From positions 36,891-100,890 of the forward strand of contig CAUYUJ010001472.1 in assembly GCA_963575745.1 (NCBI GenBank): 64,000 nt of DNA, written 5' to 3'. Source of the stretch: Prorocentrum cordatum. Lineage: Eukaryota > Sar > Dinophyceae > Prorocentrales > Prorocentraceae. The notes under the pieces were generated by a model, which was not told the origin of the DNA, made no database searches, and was given only the letters and a program-made list of their open reading frames with translations. Shown here one piece after another: positions 9,936 to 19,374 of this stretch (its first letter is position 1; each line of letters opens with the position of its first letter). A program made the position numbers and the translations under genes.

Positions 9936-10562
9936 CGTCTTCGCTCGAGTACCAGACCGAGTTCAGACCTCTCGATGCGAGAAAAGAACGCGCCGGGTGA
10001 TACTAGATCGGGTTATGTGCGTACCAGCTCTGTAGCTCTTCTGAATCTTCAGTTAAGTACAGGAAACCGAGAGGACTTGTCAAAATGACTCGAATGATAC
10101 AAATAGTTTTGCGGACCTAGCTGGGGTATGAGACCGAGTTCAGACCTCTGGATGTAACAGACGAGCGCGCCTGATGATTCCGAATAGGTCTCTAAGTATC
10201 AGCTCTGTAGCTTTCCCGAATCTCGAGTTAAGTACCAAAAACTGTTAACGCGTGTCAGAATGACTCGGAACAGAGTCGGTTCCCTCAAGTGTTTTGATAG
10301 TAATATTGCATCTACGGACCTGAGAACTTTACTGGCAGACGCGGCATAACCCACTACACGTGAAAAATACCAGTTCTTAAAACGAATTTTTCAAATTTTG
10401 CAGAAAGATACAAAATCGACCCCAAGTCGTCAAATTGTCCCTTAAGGTCGGGTCCGCCAACTAGCTCCACCCTGCGCCCGAATTCCTCTTAGCTCATCTT
10501 GCCGAAGAGCTTTGCGAGGTATTACTCTTAAGCTCCCAGTAGCTAAGGGAAGCTCTACGAGT
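9936..10562 (+). repeat. Satellite block E: 2 diverged units plus diverged tail
   Basis: Two units (9940-10260) are followed by a tail variant shared with block F (ATCTACGGACCTGAGAA, GTGAGAAAAATACC-like word, AAAACGAATTTT, CCACCCTGCGCCCGAATTCC). It ends ATTACTCTTAAGCTCC...GGGAAGCTCTACGAGTTA at 10562. Confidence 0.75.
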
Positions 10563-10985
10563 TACTTGGTAGCGTCCAAAACCTGGAGAGCGAAGAGGCA
10601 CCTCTGCAGAGCCCTCGTGCCTGGGAGCTCTCCTGGAGCGCTTCTCAAGCGCTGCCGGGCAGGCTTCCACGCGTGCCTGCACGCGCGCAAGCACGCATGG
10701 ACGCCTGCCGGAAGCGTTTCCAGACCCGCTGCAAACTCAAACAAGTCGCTGCGACGATTCTGGAGCGGCGAAAATGGGCTGCTGGCAGGCACCACCACTG
10801 TCCGGCTTCTAATCTGAAGCCCTATAGCTGTCAGAGAGCTCTCCGGGAATTGTCCGTCCAGGCGGGGTCGGCCAACTGGGGTCCGGCGGTAAACCGTCAA
10901 CCAGGTAACCGCCGGGAGCCTCGTAGAGCTCTTTTCTCGCGCGGCGCTGCTCGGAACGCACGGGAAAAGCTTTCTCAAGCGTGAA
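10563..10985. other. GC-rich unassigned stretch with element hairpin
   Basis: No gene. It holds the third CCGGCGGT...ACCGCCGG hairpin (10883-10890 / 10908-10915) followed by GCCTCGTAGAGCTC, so it contains one end of another member of the satellite-element family. Before it, tandem AAGCACGCATGG/CGCGTGCCTGCACG-type sequence has no recognisable product. Confidence 0.5.
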
Positions 10986-11005
10986 GAAAAAAGCTAGACA
11001 CAAAC

Positions 11006-11117
<112 letters not shown>

Positions 11118-11220
11118 TATACCCACCCCCCCGTTTTCATCCAACGTCGGTTCCCGTGATAGTAACATTGCATCTGCGGACCTGAGAATTGGACTGACAT
11201 ACACACGTGAGAAAGATATT

Positions 11221-12060
11221 TCTTATTTGATTTCTGAGAGATCTCTCAAGCTCATCTGCAGCTCGAGTTAAGTGTTTTTTTCCAGCAGTTCGAAAAATCG
11301 GTCGCATGCGAATAGTTTTGCGGACCTAGCTCGAGTAGCAGACTCTGGTCAGAGCTCTAGATGCTTCAGCCGAACGCCCCTGATGAGTCTGAATCGGTTT
11401 CTGTGCGTACCAGCTCGCTAGCTCACCTACAGCTCGAGTTGAGTACATAATACCGACAGAGCCTGTAAAGAGAACTTGAGAAATACGAATAGTGCCGCCT
11501 AGCTCGAGTATCAGACCGAGTTCAGACCTCTCGATGCCACGGACAAACGCGCCTGGTGATACTGAATCGGTGTATGTGCGTACCAGCTCTGTAGCTCCTC
11601 TAAATCTTGAGTTAAGTACAGAAAACCGACAGCACTTGTCGAATTAACTCGAAGAGTACGAATAGTTTTGCGGACCTAGCTCGAGTAGCAGACCGAGTTC
11701 AGACCTCTGGATGCAACAGACGAACGCGTCTGAAGATTTTGAATCGGTTTCTGTAAGTATCAGCTCTTTAGCTCTCCTAAATCTCGAGTTAAGTACAGAA
11801 AACCGTGAACGCGTGTCAAGATGACTCGGAACACAGTCTGTTCCTGCAAGTCTTTTGATAGTAATATTTCAGCTACGGACCTGAGAATTGAACTGGCAGA
11901 CGCGGCCTAACCCACTACACGTGAGAAAAATACCAGTTCTTAAAACGAATTTTCAAATTTTGCGCAAAGAAAGAAAAACCGACCCAAAGTCATCACATTG
12001 TCCCTTAAGGTCGGGTCTGCCAACTAGCTCCACCCTGCGCCCGAATTCCTCTTAGCTCAT
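11221..12060 (+). repeat. Satellite block F: ~4 units plus diverged tail
   Basis: GAATAGT markers lie at about 11310, 11486 and 11659. Unit words are as in the other blocks but more diverged. The tail (11824-12060) matches that of block E and ends TCTTAGCTCATCTTGCCGAG. Confidence 0.8.
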
Positions 12061-12300
12061 CTTGCCGAGGAGCACTATGAGGTCCTCTCCTGGTCTCCTC
12101 CCCCCAGTGTGGGTTCTGAGCGGTGCTCGGTCCACGGGCGAACTCTCGCCCTGCGCGTCCGGCGCACTTTCCCGCTCCTTCTGCTCCTCGCTCCCTCCTT
12201 GCTGCTTGCTTGCTCCCCTCTCCCTCGTTCTCTTCGTCCTTCCCCTTCCCCTCGCTGTCTCTTTTTCCTTCTCCCCTCTTCTAACTCCTAGGCTTTCCCT
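12061..12300 (+). repeat. Third copy of the LINE 3' GAGCGGTGCTC module
   Basis: GTTCTGAGCGGTGCTCGGTC at 12113, the CGTCCGGCG word and the following pyrimidine run match 3254-3350 and 22850-22935. No RT sequence precedes it here; it directly abuts satellite block F. Confidence 0.55.
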
Positions 12301-12709
12301 CGTGCGCCGTGCTTTAAGGCGCCGTGGAGTTTTGCTGTACTTTTCAACCCTCCTTTCCGGAGTTGATTGACAATGGTGACGGCACATTGCTGTTCAGAGG
12401 TCGTAAGAAAAAGTTGAACGGCCATAGTTTTTTGACCCGAAGAGGCAATTCAATCTTCAATGAGATTGGTGTTTGCAGCAGGGTGGTCAGGAGCAGTCCC
12501 GTTCATGTCATATTTGCGTTGATTTGAAGAGTCGCGATGTGCAGGTTGACAGTTTTCCTAGCAGCATTATGGAGATTTTAACTCTTCGGAATGCATTTGC
12601 AGTTTTGCGATTGCCGTGTGGATGCGGGTTTCAGGCCTTTTTTGATCTTCGCCCGTTTCACGACTTGCGAGCGATCCCCGGTTGAACGTTTGCGAAGACG
12701 AGGGCCTCA
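12301..12709. other. Unassigned flank of the copia insertion
   Basis: No gene recognised. Short open frames have no family resemblance. The copia element entered at GGCCT (12710-12714); the pre-insertion sequence is GGGCCTCAGGCCT joined to CGATGCATTGCG (19225 onwards). Confidence 0.5.
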
Positions 12710-12714
12710 GGCCT
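12710..12714. repeat. Target-site duplication, 5' copy (GGCCT)
   Basis: GGCCT directly precedes the 5' LTR and is repeated exactly after the 3' LTR at 19220-19224. Five base pairs is the usual Ty1/copia duplication length. Confidence 0.9.
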
Positions 12715-12817
12715 TGTGGGGAAATATACTCACCTTGTGTATCGTAGCAGAACTGTGCGCGATTCCGCAGCCATTTCAGATCTCAAGAAAAGGCATCAAA
12801 ATCATGATATCATTTCA
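12715..12817 (+). repeat. 5' LTR (103 bp)
   Basis: TGTGGGGAAATATACTCACC ... ATATCATTTCA. It matches the 3' LTR except T/C at base 3 and G/A near the end (ATCATGATAT versus ATCATAATAT). It is very short for an LTR; no TATA-like promoter element could be assigned with confidence. Confidence 0.95.
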
Positions 12818-12833
12818 TGGTAGCGGAGCTAGG
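12818..12833 (+). other. Primer-binding site of the copia element
   Basis: TGGTAGCGGAGCTAGG begins exactly at the LTR end. TGG is the complement of a tRNA CCA end, and the word resembles the TGGTATCAGAGC initiator-Met-tRNA site used by many plant and protist copia elements. The precise tRNA is inferred. Confidence 0.7.
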
Positions 12834-12907
12834 CTTGATTTGAATTTCGATCCCGATTCGAATCCAAGGAGGAGCATCCACTAAGTAACCGTGGCTCTGC
12901 GATTACA

Positions 12908-14938
12908 ATGGCGTCCCAAGAACAAATCCAACAGTTGATCGACGGACTGCAGCAGAAGGATCAGCAAATCAATCAATTAATGCAGCAATTGCAAACTCAG
13001 AATGCGAACATGCAGCAAATGCAACAGAGTCATGATCAAAACCTGCACAGAATGCAGCAGCAACATGAGGCCACAATGCAGGCAATGCAAAGCACCCTGC
13101 AACAGACATTCGAGAGTGTAGCATCATCTTCGCGCAGCTCGAAATCATTAGTTGACAACAGAGGAATAGGGAAACCAAACAACTTTGACAGCGACATGAA
13201 GAAATGGTCAAACTTCAGCTTCAAGTTTAAGAACTTTGTGTCTTCTGTTTTCCGGAGCGCTCGTGCTTTGATGGATTGGGCTGAGGAGCAGCAGCATGTA
13301 ATCTCGAGCGCAATTGTTCAAAATCTGGCTCCCCAGTTTCCTGACGCAGTGGATTTCTCAACCCAGTTGTACACTACGCTTGCACAGATGACGGACGGCG
13401 AAGCGTGCGACATCGTCAAAAACACTCTTGCGGACCAAGGTCTGGAAGCCTGGCGGAAGTTGTGTCGCCGTTTCGATCCGCACACGGGTCAGCGTAAGCG
13501 TGCCCTAATGAGTTCGATTTTGCAGCCCGGTCAGTTTAAGATCCAAGAGTTATCTTCGAGCATCGAGCAGTGGGAAGAGAAGCTCCGCACGTGCGAAAAC
13601 AGAACACAAAAGAAACTCGACGACGACATCAAAGCCGGAATTGTTGTCACAATGTGTCCAGAACATCTTCAAAACCATTTGAATTTGAACCAGTCGAAGT
13701 TTGATGACTATTTGGACGTACGTGAGGAAATCATGTCGTATTTAGAGACGAAGCACGTTAACGCAGACACCCGAGGCACTCCGATGGATCTCGGCTCTGT
13801 CGGAAAACACGGAAAGGACGGAAAAGGTTGTTCCATTTGCGGGAAAATCAACCACAAAACTCATGAGTGTTACTTCCGCGATTCCAAAGGCAAGGGAACC
13901 GGCAACGGTAAGACCGGCACTCCTGGTGGGAAGTACGGCGGAAAAGGAGGAAAAGGCGGAAGTACTAGTTGGAATTCCAAGGGAGGCTCTGCAGGTCAAC
14001 CTTCGCAGTTTTTCGACAAAAGTTCAGGGAAATACGGCGGTAAAGGCAGTGGCAAGGGTGACAAGTCCAGCGGTTGGAATACTAAAGGTAAAGGTTTCGG
14101 TAGTTACCCCCCGTGCAAGTGGTGCGGTAAAACTAACCATCATGAGTCAAAGTGTTTCTCGAGAAAGGGATTGCACGAGTTTGACGGCACACAGCGTTCG
14201 AACGATAGTGGTCACAGTTTTCAGAGTTTCATGCATGACATGTTCAATAGGTGGCAATCGCAGCAAGCGCATCCACCGAGCAGCAGCACGCAACAGCAAC
14301 ACAGTTTAGGAAGCCAAGGTCCCATCATCTACGATGCAAGTGGGCAGCCCCTTGGTGGTCTTGAGCTGTGCGGCGTCGAGGCTGGCACCTTGAATCCTTT
14401 GAGTTCCGAGGGCCAGAAATGGTGGGCCAACGTAGGGAACCAGTTCGAACCGCTGAAACAAATCCATGAGAAATGGATCACTGTAGATTCGGGGGCTTCC
14501 GTTCCAGTTGTCCCTAAATATTGTGCCAGTGAGTACCGCACGACGCCAACTGAGGAATCTAAGGCAGGAGTTTGTTACACTGTTGCCAATGGTGCTGTTG
14601 TACCCGATCTAGGAGAAAGGTCCCCAAACGTTGTCACAGAGAACGGACTGTTGAAACGTATCCGGTTTCATGTTGCAGATGTCGATAAACCTCTTCTTGC
14701 TGTGTCCGCAATCAATAGGAAAGGGTGCCGTGTTGTTTTCGATGACGAGAGCTATATTCAAAACAAATACAACCCGTCAGAGATCATCCCCCTGATTGAA
14801 GATAACGGCACTTACAAGATGAAAGCTTGGATCGCCCCGCCATCAATTGAAGAAATGGCGGTTGCACCTTCTCTTGCCCCAGCAGAGGCGGAGGAGGCAA
14901 GCCAACCAGTTTTCCACAGGCAGGGCGTGAACCCGTAA
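12908..14938 (+). CDS. Copia ORF1: Gag plus aspartic protease
   Basis: A 676-aa polyprotein that would form the particle core and process itself. The N-terminus (residues 1-70) is a Gln/Met-rich coiled coil (QIQQLIDGLQQKDQQINQLM). A capsid-like region follows to about 300. There are two CCHC zinc knuckles (C308-C311-H316-C321 and C403-C406-H411-C416) separated by a long Gly/Lys/Ser-rich, RNA-binding-like linker. The protease active site is D527-S528-G529-A530 (VDSGAS). The start ATG lies 90 nt after the LTR and is the first ATG giving the coiled coil. The frame ends with TAA, and integrase continues in another frame. In a typical copia element gag and pol are one ORF, so either a frameshift event is needed or this copy is mutated. 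Confidence 0.93.
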   Translation: MASQEQIQQLIDGLQQKDQQINQLMQQLQTQNANMQQMQQSHDQNLHRMQQQHEATMQAMQSTLQQTFESVASSSRSSKSLVDNRGIGKPNNFDSDMKKWSNFSFKFKNFVSSVFRSARALMDWAEEQQHVISSAIVQNLAPQFPDAVDFSTQLYTTLAQMTDGEACDIVKNTLADQGLEAWRKLCRRFDPHTGQRKRALMSSILQPGQFKIQELSSSIEQWEEKLRTCENRTQKKLDDDIKAGIVVTMCPEHLQNHLNLNQSKFDDYLDVREEIMSYLETKHVNADTRGTPMDLGSVGKHGKDGKGCSICGKINHKTHECYFRDSKGKGTGNGKTGTPGGKYGGKGGKGGSTSWNSKGGSAGQPSQFFDKSSGKYGGKGSGKGDKSSGWNTKGKGFGSYPPCKWCGKTNHHESKCFSRKGLHEFDGTQRSNDSGHSFQSFMHDMFNRWQSQQAHPPSSSTQQQHSLGSQGPIIYDASGQPLGGLELCGVEAGTLNPLSSEGQKWWANVGNQFEPLKQIHEKWITVDSGASVPVVPKYCASEYRTTPTEESKAGVCYTVANGAVVPDLGERSPNVVTENGLLKRIRFHVADVDKPLLAVSAINRKGCRVVFDDESYIQNKYNPSEIIPLIEDNGTYKMKAWIAPPSIEEMAVAPSLAPAEAEEASQPVFHRQGVNP

Positions 14939-14979
14939 GACCTCAGGCAGAAAATGTTTCACCGGAAGGGCCACGGAGT

Positions 14980-16386
14980 GTGCCCCAAGCAGCTTTGGCG
15001 CAAAACTTGTTCTTCCCGTTAGCTGAAGACGGGGATGCCGGGGCGGGCGTCTCAGAAGACCTCTCCGCACCTGCACTCAAAGCTCCGGCGCAACCGACTC
15101 AAAAAGAAATAGATGAGCACAATGCCACACATCTTCCTTACAGAAACTGGTGTCGGCACTGCGTCCGGGGTAAAGGTAAAAGCTTGTTTCACAGAGCCCG
15201 TGGTTTTGAAAAGGATCACGAAATCCCTACAGTTTCGATGGATTACTTCTTTTTGGGAATGCCAGACGACGAAAGCACAATGCCAAACATCTGTTTACGG
15301 TGTCATGGAACCAAAGCTACTTTTTCACACACTGTTCCGTGCAAAGGCGTAACGCACCCGTATCCAGTCAAACAGGTCGTGCACGATCTTGATCTTTTGG
15401 GATACAAAAAATTGATTTTGAAGTGCGACCAGGAAGCTTCTATTCTGGCTCTTCGCCGCGAGGTCAAGGCAGCAGCAAACCTCGACGTGGTGATTCCAGA
15501 GGAAAGCCCTGTAGGAGAGCATCAGTCCAATGGTGTTGTAGAGCATGCAGTGCAAGAGTGTGAAGGGCAAATCCGTGTATTAAAGAGCCAATCAGAAGAT
15601 AATTACAAAGTAGAGCTAGACAATAGACATCCTATCCTACCATTGCTAATCAATCACGCTGGTTTCTTAATCACTCGCTTCCAGGTAGGACGCGATGGCC
15701 GCACAGCGTATCAAGCAATAAAGGGGGAACCATTTAGAAGAGAGTTGATTCCGTTTGGTGAGTGTGTCCATTACAAGCCAGCAAAGTTGAAAACCAACAA
15801 ACTGGCAAAGCTCGCGTCCCGATGGGAAGACGGCATTTTCCTAGGAATCAAAGAGTCCAGCAACGAAGCGTATATTGGAACTTCTGACGGCGTCCTGACA
15901 GCGAGGTCAATCATGAGGAAACCTCCGTCTGAACAATGGGACGCTGAACAGTTGAAGTCGTTCCGGGGTCTTCCGTGGAAGCCGGTACCGGAAGGTGAAA
16001 CCAACCAAAATGTAATGCCGAGAGCTGTTGTCATCAAGCCGGTTCAGGAGGGCAACTTGCCTCCCCCGGCGCAGCCGCAAGAGGAGCAGCCTGTAGTGCA
16101 TCGTAGGGTGTACATTTTGCAAAAGGACATTGCCAAGTACGGGTACAGTGCAACATGTCCCGGCTGCAATGCGCTAAGGTTGGGTCTGCCCCCTGTTGCC
16201 CATGATGAAGCTTGTCGTGAAAGGATCACCAAAGAGTTGGAGAAAACAAAAGAGGGAAGAGAGAGAATTCTCAAATCAGCAATGCGACAATGGAAGCAAG
16301 ATGACAGCAATGCCAAGAAGCAAAGGACGGCTCAGCCGGAGGCACAACAGCAAAGAGACAAACGACCTCGCAGCCAAAGCGAGTAA
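14980..16386 (+). CDS. Copia ORF2: integrase
   Basis: 468 aa from the first in-frame ATG; the frame is already open at least 75 nt upstream, overlapping the end of ORF1, so the real N-terminus is probably supplied by fusion with ORF1. The HHCC zinc-binding domain is H47-x3-H51-x6-C58-x2-C61 (NATHLPYRNWCRHC). The catalytic DDE core is D88 (SMDYFF), D150 (KCDQE) and E188 (GVVEHAVQ), with the family-typical QSNG just before the Glu. The C-terminal part (VHYKPAKLKTNKLAKLASRW, then WEDGIFLGI) corresponds to the conserved copia integrase tail that precedes RT. The last ~60 residues overlap ORF3 in a different frame. The role is insertion of the cDNA copy into the nuclear genome. Confidence 0.92.
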   Translation: MPQAALAQNLFFPLAEDGDAGAGVSEDLSAPALKAPAQPTQKEIDEHNATHLPYRNWCRHCVRGKGKSLFHRARGFEKDHEIPTVSMDYFFLGMPDDESTMPNICLRCHGTKATFSHTVPCKGVTHPYPVKQVVHDLDLLGYKKLILKCDQEASILALRREVKAAANLDVVIPEESPVGEHQSNGVVEHAVQECEGQIRVLKSQSEDNYKVELDNRHPILPLLINHAGFLITRFQVGRDGRTAYQAIKGEPFRRELIPFGECVHYKPAKLKTNKLAKLASRWEDGIFLGIKESSNEAYIGTSDGVLTARSIMRKPPSEQWDAEQLKSFRGLPWKPVPEGETNQNVMPRAVVIKPVQEGNLPPPAQPQEEQPVVHRRVYILQKDIAKYGYSATCPGCNALRLGLPPVAHDEACRERITKELEKTKEGRERILKSAMRQWKQDDSNAKKQRTAQPEAQQQRDKRPRSQSE

Positions 16387-19027
16387 ACCAAATCCAACAG
16401 AGAAGCGAAAAAGCGATGTACTTGAAGACGCAATGGAAACAGGTGTATCATCTTCGTCCGGCTCTGCGCAGCAGCCGGCTAACCAAGAGCCCAATGACGT
16501 GCCAATGCCCGAACCGGAAAATCCGGCAATCGGCGCATTCTCAAAAGCATCCAAAGGAGATTTGTGTAGTCTTGCGCAATGTTATCGCAATTTTGGATTA
16601 GCTTACACATCTAACGCCCAAGAGGTTTTCAAGGCTCCACGTGTTTCTGCACTGTCAGGCAGTTTTGGTTTGAATCCAGGCTTTGTTTCAGATTTTAGCG
16701 TACATGGTAAATGTAACAACAGAACAGTCGACTTCAGCAGTGCAGCTGATTTGAATGCAGCACGCGGGACCACGCGACAGAACGAGCCGTTGTTATTAAT
16801 AACGTCATCGGCCAGCAACTTCCGAAACCAGACCCGGCATGCTAAACATGTTTCTTCGTGTGTCGACTTGCTCAGAGAGCAGAGCAACAGTGGAAGATAT
16901 TTCCTCGATGTGCAACCAGAGTCAGCCGCTGTGCAGGGGCATCCGGCAATGCAGTCTTTGCTTCAATGTGAAACCTCACGGAGGATTTCAAACAGTCATT
17001 TTGGCAAATTGTTTTCTTTCGTGACAAACAGCTCGTATCTTGCATCGGAGTTGAAAGCAGAATTGTCCAAGTCAAGTGTGTTCGCATCAGTGTTTTCTCA
17101 ACGTTTGGAGCTAGATGGAGGAATGCACATTTCGTCATTTCTGTCGCCGAGGGTACGTGCAGCTGTTTTGAGAGGATTCCGTGAGCAGTTGAAGGCAGAC
17201 GGGAAAGCCTACCCGTTCTCAATTGGCACTGTCTGTTGTGAAGAGCCCAGTTTTGATTTCGACGAGTGGTCGTATGAACAGGAAGTTTTTGATGACAACA
17301 CAGGTGCTAAATTGCCAGAGCAACTCGTGAAAGAAGCAATGACGAAAGAAATCGACGAATACAAGAAACATGAAGTCTACGTCAAAGTCCCCAGATCAGA
17401 AGCATTTGAGGTCACAGGGAAACCCCCCATCTCAACACGATGGGTAATTGTAAACAAAGGAGACGAGACAAATCCAGAAATCAGAGCACGATTGGTAGCT
17501 AGGGAGGTGAAGCGAGACAAACGCACAGATTTGTTCGCAGCCACACCCCCGCTTGAGGCGAAAAAGTTTCTGTTCAGTCAGGTGGCAATCCAAAGGGTCC
17601 ACAAATCAGGCAAACCTTTCAAGATTCGTTTCATTGATGCTGTTCGTGCGTATTTCCACGCAGATGCCATCCGGGACGTGTGCATTGAGCTTCCGGAGCA
17701 AGATTCCGAACCCGGGATGGTAGGCAAACTGGCTCGTTGCATGTACGGGACCAGAGACGCAGCTCAAGGTTGGGAACGGTTCTACACTAGAGTGTTGACC
17801 CAAGCCGGATTCATTCAAGGTCGTTCTAGTCCTTGCATTTTCTACGAACCTATAAGGGACGTGCGAGTAGTTGTGCACGGCGATGATTTTACCGCTTCCT
17901 CAGACGACGACGGCCTTGAGTGGCTCACAGAGGTGTTGAAAGCATCGATGGCCTTAAAAGTAAAGGCAACTCTTGGGCCGGAAGACGGCGACGACAAGAG
18001 CGTCCGGATTCTCAACAGGATCGTGTCTTGGACAGGAGATGGCATTGAATACGAATGTGACCAAAGGAACATTGAGCTAGTCATCAGAGACAGTGGCATC
18101 CAGGAAGAGCGATCGAAGACGTGCTCCACTCCTGGTGTCAAGGAAACGTTAGATTCTGACTCTGACCTCAGACCACTTTCTCCAGAAATGGTTAAATCAT
18201 TCAGATCCCTGTGCATGAGAATAAATTACGTAGCACAAGACAGAAGCGACATTCAGTACGCAGCGAAAGAGCTCGCGAGAGGAATGCAACAACCAACGTT
18301 CGGCCATTGGAACAAAATGAAGCGACTTGCGCGTTATTTGAAAGGCCGACCAAGGATCATTTTACAATACCCGTTTCAAGAAACATGTTCGTTTTTAGAT
18401 GTACTTGTTGACGCAGACCATGCAGGATGTTTAAGAACACGCAAGAGCACAAACGGAGGAGCACTAATGTTTGGCTTGCACACAATAAAATCTTGGAGCA
18501 GCACACAAAGCGTGATTGCACTAAGCTCCGGGGAAGCAGAATTTTACGGAATAGTAAAAGGTGCAAGTGTGTTGTTAGGAGCTTTGTCATTATCATCTGA
18601 CTTTGGCATTGTTTTGAAAGGGCGTCTGAGCACTGACAGCTCAGCAGCAAAAGGGATCGCATCCAGGCGAGGACTGGGTAAAGTGAAACATCTTCACACC
18701 CAGTATTTGTGGGTTCAAGAGAGACTCGCAAACAACGATTTCGTCATCCGAAAAATCGGCACTGACGACAACCCCGGCGATCTCATGACAAAGTACTTGG
18801 ACAGACCGAAACTCGACCGATTCGTAAGAGGACTCGGCTACACCACTCGAGACGGAAGACACGAGCTAGCACCACAGCTTGCGAATCAAACTCTTGATTT
18901 GAATTTGTTGGAAGAGCAGGAATGGCTTGAGCCTGGCTCTGCGCAAGCAACCAGAAACAAGAGCAGAACGATGTTCTTTGACATCAGCGGCAATGCGCTC
19001 AAGAAAGCGCAACCGCAGCATCCGTGA
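16196..19027 (+). CDS. Copia ORF3: RT and RNase H, with N-terminal methyltransferase-like domain
   Basis: 943 aa from the first in-frame ATG; the reading frame overlaps ORF2 by 191 nt, and the first ~50 residues may not be used. RT: KEIDEYKKHEVY, ISTRWVIVNKGD, motif A FIDAVRAYFHA (D481), GTRDAAQGWERFY, motif C VVHGDDF (D563, D564; GDD instead of the usual copia VDD). RNase H: D739 (VDADHAG), E780 (SSGEAEFYG), D814 (STDSSAAKG), and DDNPGDLMTK. Between integrase and RT, residues ~140-270 contain EVFKAPRV...LNPGFVSDF...EPLLLITSSASNF...HAKHVSSCVDLL...GRYFLDVQPESA. This resembles a cytosine-methyltransferase-like segment I associate with dinoflagellate copia polyproteins, but with the Pro-Cys motif lost. 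The stop lies 89 nt before the 3' LTR. Confidence 0.93.
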   Translation: MPMMKLVVKGSPKSWRKQKREEREFSNQQCDNGSKMTAMPRSKGRLSRRHNSKETNDLAAKASKPNPTEKRKSDVLEDAMETGVSSSSGSAQQPANQEPNDVPMPEPENPAIGAFSKASKGDLCSLAQCYRNFGLAYTSNAQEVFKAPRVSALSGSFGLNPGFVSDFSVHGKCNNRTVDFSSAADLNAARGTTRQNEPLLLITSSASNFRNQTRHAKHVSSCVDLLREQSNSGRYFLDVQPESAAVQGHPAMQSLLQCETSRRISNSHFGKLFSFVTNSSYLASELKAELSKSSVFASVFSQRLELDGGMHISSFLSPRVRAAVLRGFREQLKADGKAYPFSIGTVCCEEPSFDFDEWSYEQEVFDDNTGAKLPEQLVKEAMTKEIDEYKKHEVYVKVPRSEAFEVTGKPPISTRWVIVNKGDETNPEIRARLVAREVKRDKRTDLFAATPPLEAKKFLFSQVAIQRVHKSGKPFKIRFIDAVRAYFHADAIRDVCIELPEQDSEPGMVGKLARCMYGTRDAAQGWERFYTRVLTQAGFIQGRSSPCIFYEPIRDVRVVVHGDDFTASSDDDGLEWLTEVLKASMALKVKATLGPEDGDDKSVRILNRIVSWTGDGIEYECDQRNIELVIRDSGIQEERSKTCSTPGVKETLDSDSDLRPLSPEMVKSFRSLCMRINYVAQDRSDIQYAAKELARGMQQPTFGHWNKMKRLARYLKGRPRIILQYPFQETCSFLDVLVDADHAGCLRTRKSTNGGALMFGLHTIKSWSSTQSVIALSSGEAEFYGIVKGASVLLGALSLSSDFGIVLKGRLSTDSSAAKGIASRRGLGKVKHLHTQYLWVQERLANNDFVIRKIGTDDNPGDLMTKYLDRPKLDRFVRGLGYTTRDGRHELAPQLANQTLDLNLLEEQEWLEPGSAQATRNKSRTMFFDISGNALKKAQPQHP

Positions 19028-19108
19028 ATCCCCGCTCCACTACCTAGGTTAGTAAAGCCATGTAGAGTAGGCAAACACCGTGTGCGAGGAACTGCTCGCC
19101 CGAGGTGT

Positions 19109-19116
19109 AGGAGGAG
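19109..19116 (+). other. Polypurine tract of the copia element
   Basis: AGGAGGAG lies immediately before the 3' LTR, where plus-strand DNA priming starts in LTR retrotransposons. Confidence 0.6.
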
Positions 19117-19219
19117 TGCGGGGAAATATACTCACCTTGTGTATCGTAGCAGAACTGTGCGCGATTCCGCAGCCATTTCAGATCTCAAGAAAAGGCATCA
19201 AAATCATAATATCATTTCA
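19117..19219 (+). repeat. 3' LTR (103 bp)
   Basis: TGCGGGGAAATATACTCACC ... ATATCATTTCA, with two differences from the 5' LTR. It is followed by the second GGCCT (19220-19224). Confidence 0.95.
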
Positions 19220-19224
19220 GGCCT
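19220..19224. repeat. Target-site duplication, 3' copy (GGCCT)
   Basis: Identical to 12710-12714; it marks the right edge of the insertion. Confidence 0.9.
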
Positions 19225-19374
19225 CGATGCATTGCGTTGTCGTAATCTCCAGCATGTGTAATTTGGTGTTGCGGATATTCCTTTTTGGAACTTGCTTGTT
19301 CTGTGCTTTCCTGCCGAAGGGCCCCGATCCCTGACGTGTTCCAGAAAAGAGTTTTCTCCGGGCGGTTTTTCCAT

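Larger units (their letters stand above)
12715..19219 (+). mobile_element. Full-length Ty1/copia LTR retrotransposon
   Basis: The element is 6505 bp. It has 103-bp LTRs with TG...CA ends that differ at 2 positions (98% identity), a perfect 5-bp target duplication, a primer-binding site directly after the 5' LTR and a purine tract before the 3' LTR. Domain order is gag, protease, integrase, reverse transcriptase, RNase H; integrase before RT defines the copia superfamily. All catalytic residues checked are present, but the coding region is divided among three frames (12908-14938 frame 2, 14980-16386 frame 1, 16196-19027 frame 2), with no in-frame stop inside any part. It is the youngest-looking element in the window. 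Confidence 0.97.

Noticed and set aside
14900-14940. Classical -1 slippery heptamer at the gag-pro/integrase junction
   Set aside because: I found no X-XXY-YYZ heptamer with a convincing downstream structure; programmed frameshifting stays only a possibility.
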